A DNA stretch of 64,000 nucleotides from Bradyrhizobium sp. Ec3.3 (GTDB lineage: Bacteria; Pseudomonadota; Alphaproteobacteria; Rhizobiales; Xanthobacteraceae), in assembly GCF_000472925.1 (NCBI RefSeq), contig NZ_AXAS01000035.1:1-64000 (forward strand). The letters are read 5' to 3'. Positions within the stretch are counted from its first letter, which is position 1; every line of letters starts with the position of its first letter. The notes beneath the pieces are model-generated. The model saw nothing but the letters and a program-made list of their open reading frames with translations, made no database searches and was not told the origin of the DNA. The translations under genes and the position numbers were made by a program. Positions 62,016 to 64,000 of this stretch are shown in pieces.

Positions 62016-62817
62016 TCCGGCTCGGATTAGCATCGAACTCGATGCTGCAGAACGCGCCGCCCTGGTAGTAGTCGCCGACCGGATCGGGCTTGAGCTTGGC
62101 CTGCTCCGCCATCGCGTGCTGCACATGGTCCTCTGCGCGGCCGGTCGGGCGATAGCCGAACTCGTAGGCGCGATGGTTGTCCCACCAGGCGCGTTCGTTG
62201 AGCGAAGCGCCATAGAAGATCTCGAAATGGATGTCGGGGTGCTCCAGGCCAATGCGGCAGAGCTGGACGAGGTCCTCGGGCTTCAGCCAGATCGCGAGCC
62301 GGCGCTGGTCGAGCGGCTTCTCGCCGAAATTGCCGATGCGAAGGCAGGTGACCTTCAGGCCATGCTTGTCGGCATAGAGCGCGCCGACGGCTTCGCCGAA
62401 CACCTTGCTGACGCCGTAGCGGCCGTCGGGGCGCGGGGTGACGTCGGCGCCGATCTTGTGGTGGCGCGGATAGAAGCCGACGGCATGGTTGGACGAGGCG
62501 AAGACCACGCGCTTGACGCCCTTCTTGCGCGCCGCCTCGAACAGATTGTAGCCGCCGATGATGTTGGCCTGGAGAATGTCGTCCCAGGATCCCTCGACCG
62601 AATAGCCGCCGAAATGCAGGATGCCGTCGACGCCCTCGCAGATCGCCTCGCATTGCGCGAGATCGGACAGGTCGGCCGCCTTGAATTTCTCGTTAGGCCC
62701 GAGATCGGCGGGCGGCTTGATGTCAGAGAGCAGGAGATCCGGATAGATCGGCGGCAGCAATTTGCGCATCGCGCTGCCGATTCCGCCCGAAGCTCCCGTC
62801 ATCAAAATACGCGGCAT
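61993..62817 (-). CDS. udh: Uronate dehydrogenase (NAD-dependent, SDR/epimerase fold)
   Basis: The 274-residue protein has the Rossmann motif TGASGGIGS, then DLSDLAQCEAICEGVDGILHFGGYSVE, VFASSNHAVGFYPR and the catalytic Tyr134/Lys138 (YGVSKVFGEA). These segments align well from memory with Agrobacterium and Pseudomonas uronate dehydrogenases, including the late NERAWWDN. It should oxidise D-galacturonate or D-glucuronate to the aldarolactone with NAD+. Its position beside a TRAP importer, a sugar-acid dehydratase and an SMP-30 lactonase supports this. Confidence 0.85.
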   Translation of the reverse strand: MPRILMTGASGGIGSAMRKLLPPIYPDLLLSDIKPPADLGPNEKFKAADLSDLAQCEAICEGVDGILHFGGYSVEGSWDDILQANIIGGYNLFEAARKKGVKRVVFASSNHAVGFYPRHHKIGADVTPRPDGRYGVSKVFGEAVGALYADKHGLKVTCLRIGNFGEKPLDQRRLAIWLKPEDLVQLCRIGLEHPDIHFEIFYGASLNERAWWDNHRAYEFGYRPTGRAEDHVQHAMAEQAKLKPDPVGDYYQGGAFCSIEFDANPSRIIDWSKR

Positions 62818-62908
62818 TTCTTCCCTCGCAGGTAGCGACCGGTTTGCGGTCGTTGGGCTCTAATGATAGCAGACCTGACCAGAGGGGACGCAACAACGAG
62901 AACTGCAC

Positions 62909-63901
<993 letters not shown>

Positions 63902-64000
63902 AGGAGTGCAGAGAATAAGGACTACCAGAATCCGGCCAATCAGAATCGCGATGGCGGCCACAATAGATGGAACGATGATCGCACGGAACCCGCTCATCCG

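Overview
The window is high-GC chromosomal DNA of an alphaproteobacterium, most likely Bradyrhizobium or a close relative in the Nitrobacteraceae. The evidence is a self-sufficient CYP102-type P450 like those of bradyrhizobia, the large number of ABC and TRAP importers, GntR/TetR-controlled catabolic clusters, and several kinds of palindromic intergenic repeat typical of that group. I found no rRNA, tRNA, CRISPR array, phage or replication origin. The only mobile DNA is the 5' end of an IS5-type transposase gene cut by the left edge.

Layout. 1-1.0 kb: IS fragment, compound palindromic repeat and a spermidine-synthase-like methyltransferase. 1.2-8.2 kb (minus strand): five lipid genes (DUF6489-like protein, serine hydrolase, wax-ester/diacylglycerol acyltransferase, epoxide hydrolase, CYP102 fusion). 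8.5-22.4 kb (plus): two complete Dpp/Opp-type peptide importers enclosing a gamma-glutamyltransferase and a DUF1028 protein, with a strong sigma-54 promoter candidate in front. 22.6-27.5 kb (minus): sensor kinase, single-domain response regulator, response-regulator/nucleotide cyclase and a small conserved protein. 27.6-33.7 kb (minus): an orphan binding protein and a TetR-MFP-RND efflux operon. 33.8-36.7 kb: GntR regulator, divergent EamA transporter and a split thiamine-diphosphate decarboxylase. 36.8-42.0 kb (plus): class I P450, potassium channel, ornithine aminotransferase and an LTXXQ-type periplasmic protein.

42.0-50.5 kb (minus): a seven-gene operon joining a NitT/TauT-type ABC importer to an enolase-superfamily enzyme, a Gfo/Idh oxidoreductase, a DUF993 aldolase-like protein and a sugar-phosphate isomerase, with a TetR gene upstream. 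50.6-56.3 kb: a glyoxalase-fold protein, two tandem PfkB kinases, a ferredoxin-reductase-like flavoprotein, an enoyl-CoA hydratase and a histidine phosphatase. 56.3-63.9 kb: a sugar-acid cluster with an IlvD/Edd dehydratase and TRAP transporter divergent from a GntR regulator, followed by uronate dehydrogenase and an SMP-30 lactonase.

The most interesting uncharacterised units are the CYP102 lipid operon, the double importer with two Ntn-hydrolase-type proteins, and the DUF993/enolase operon. Regulatory signals readable from sequence are the sigma-54 promoter at 8.4 kb, a probably leaderless autoregulated tetR at 33.7 kb, three TGGTATCCC boxes at 34.55 kb, and a perfect 11-bp inverted repeat between the divergent gntR and dehydratase genes at 61.2 kb. 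Functional statements are family-level inferences; all substrates are unproven.
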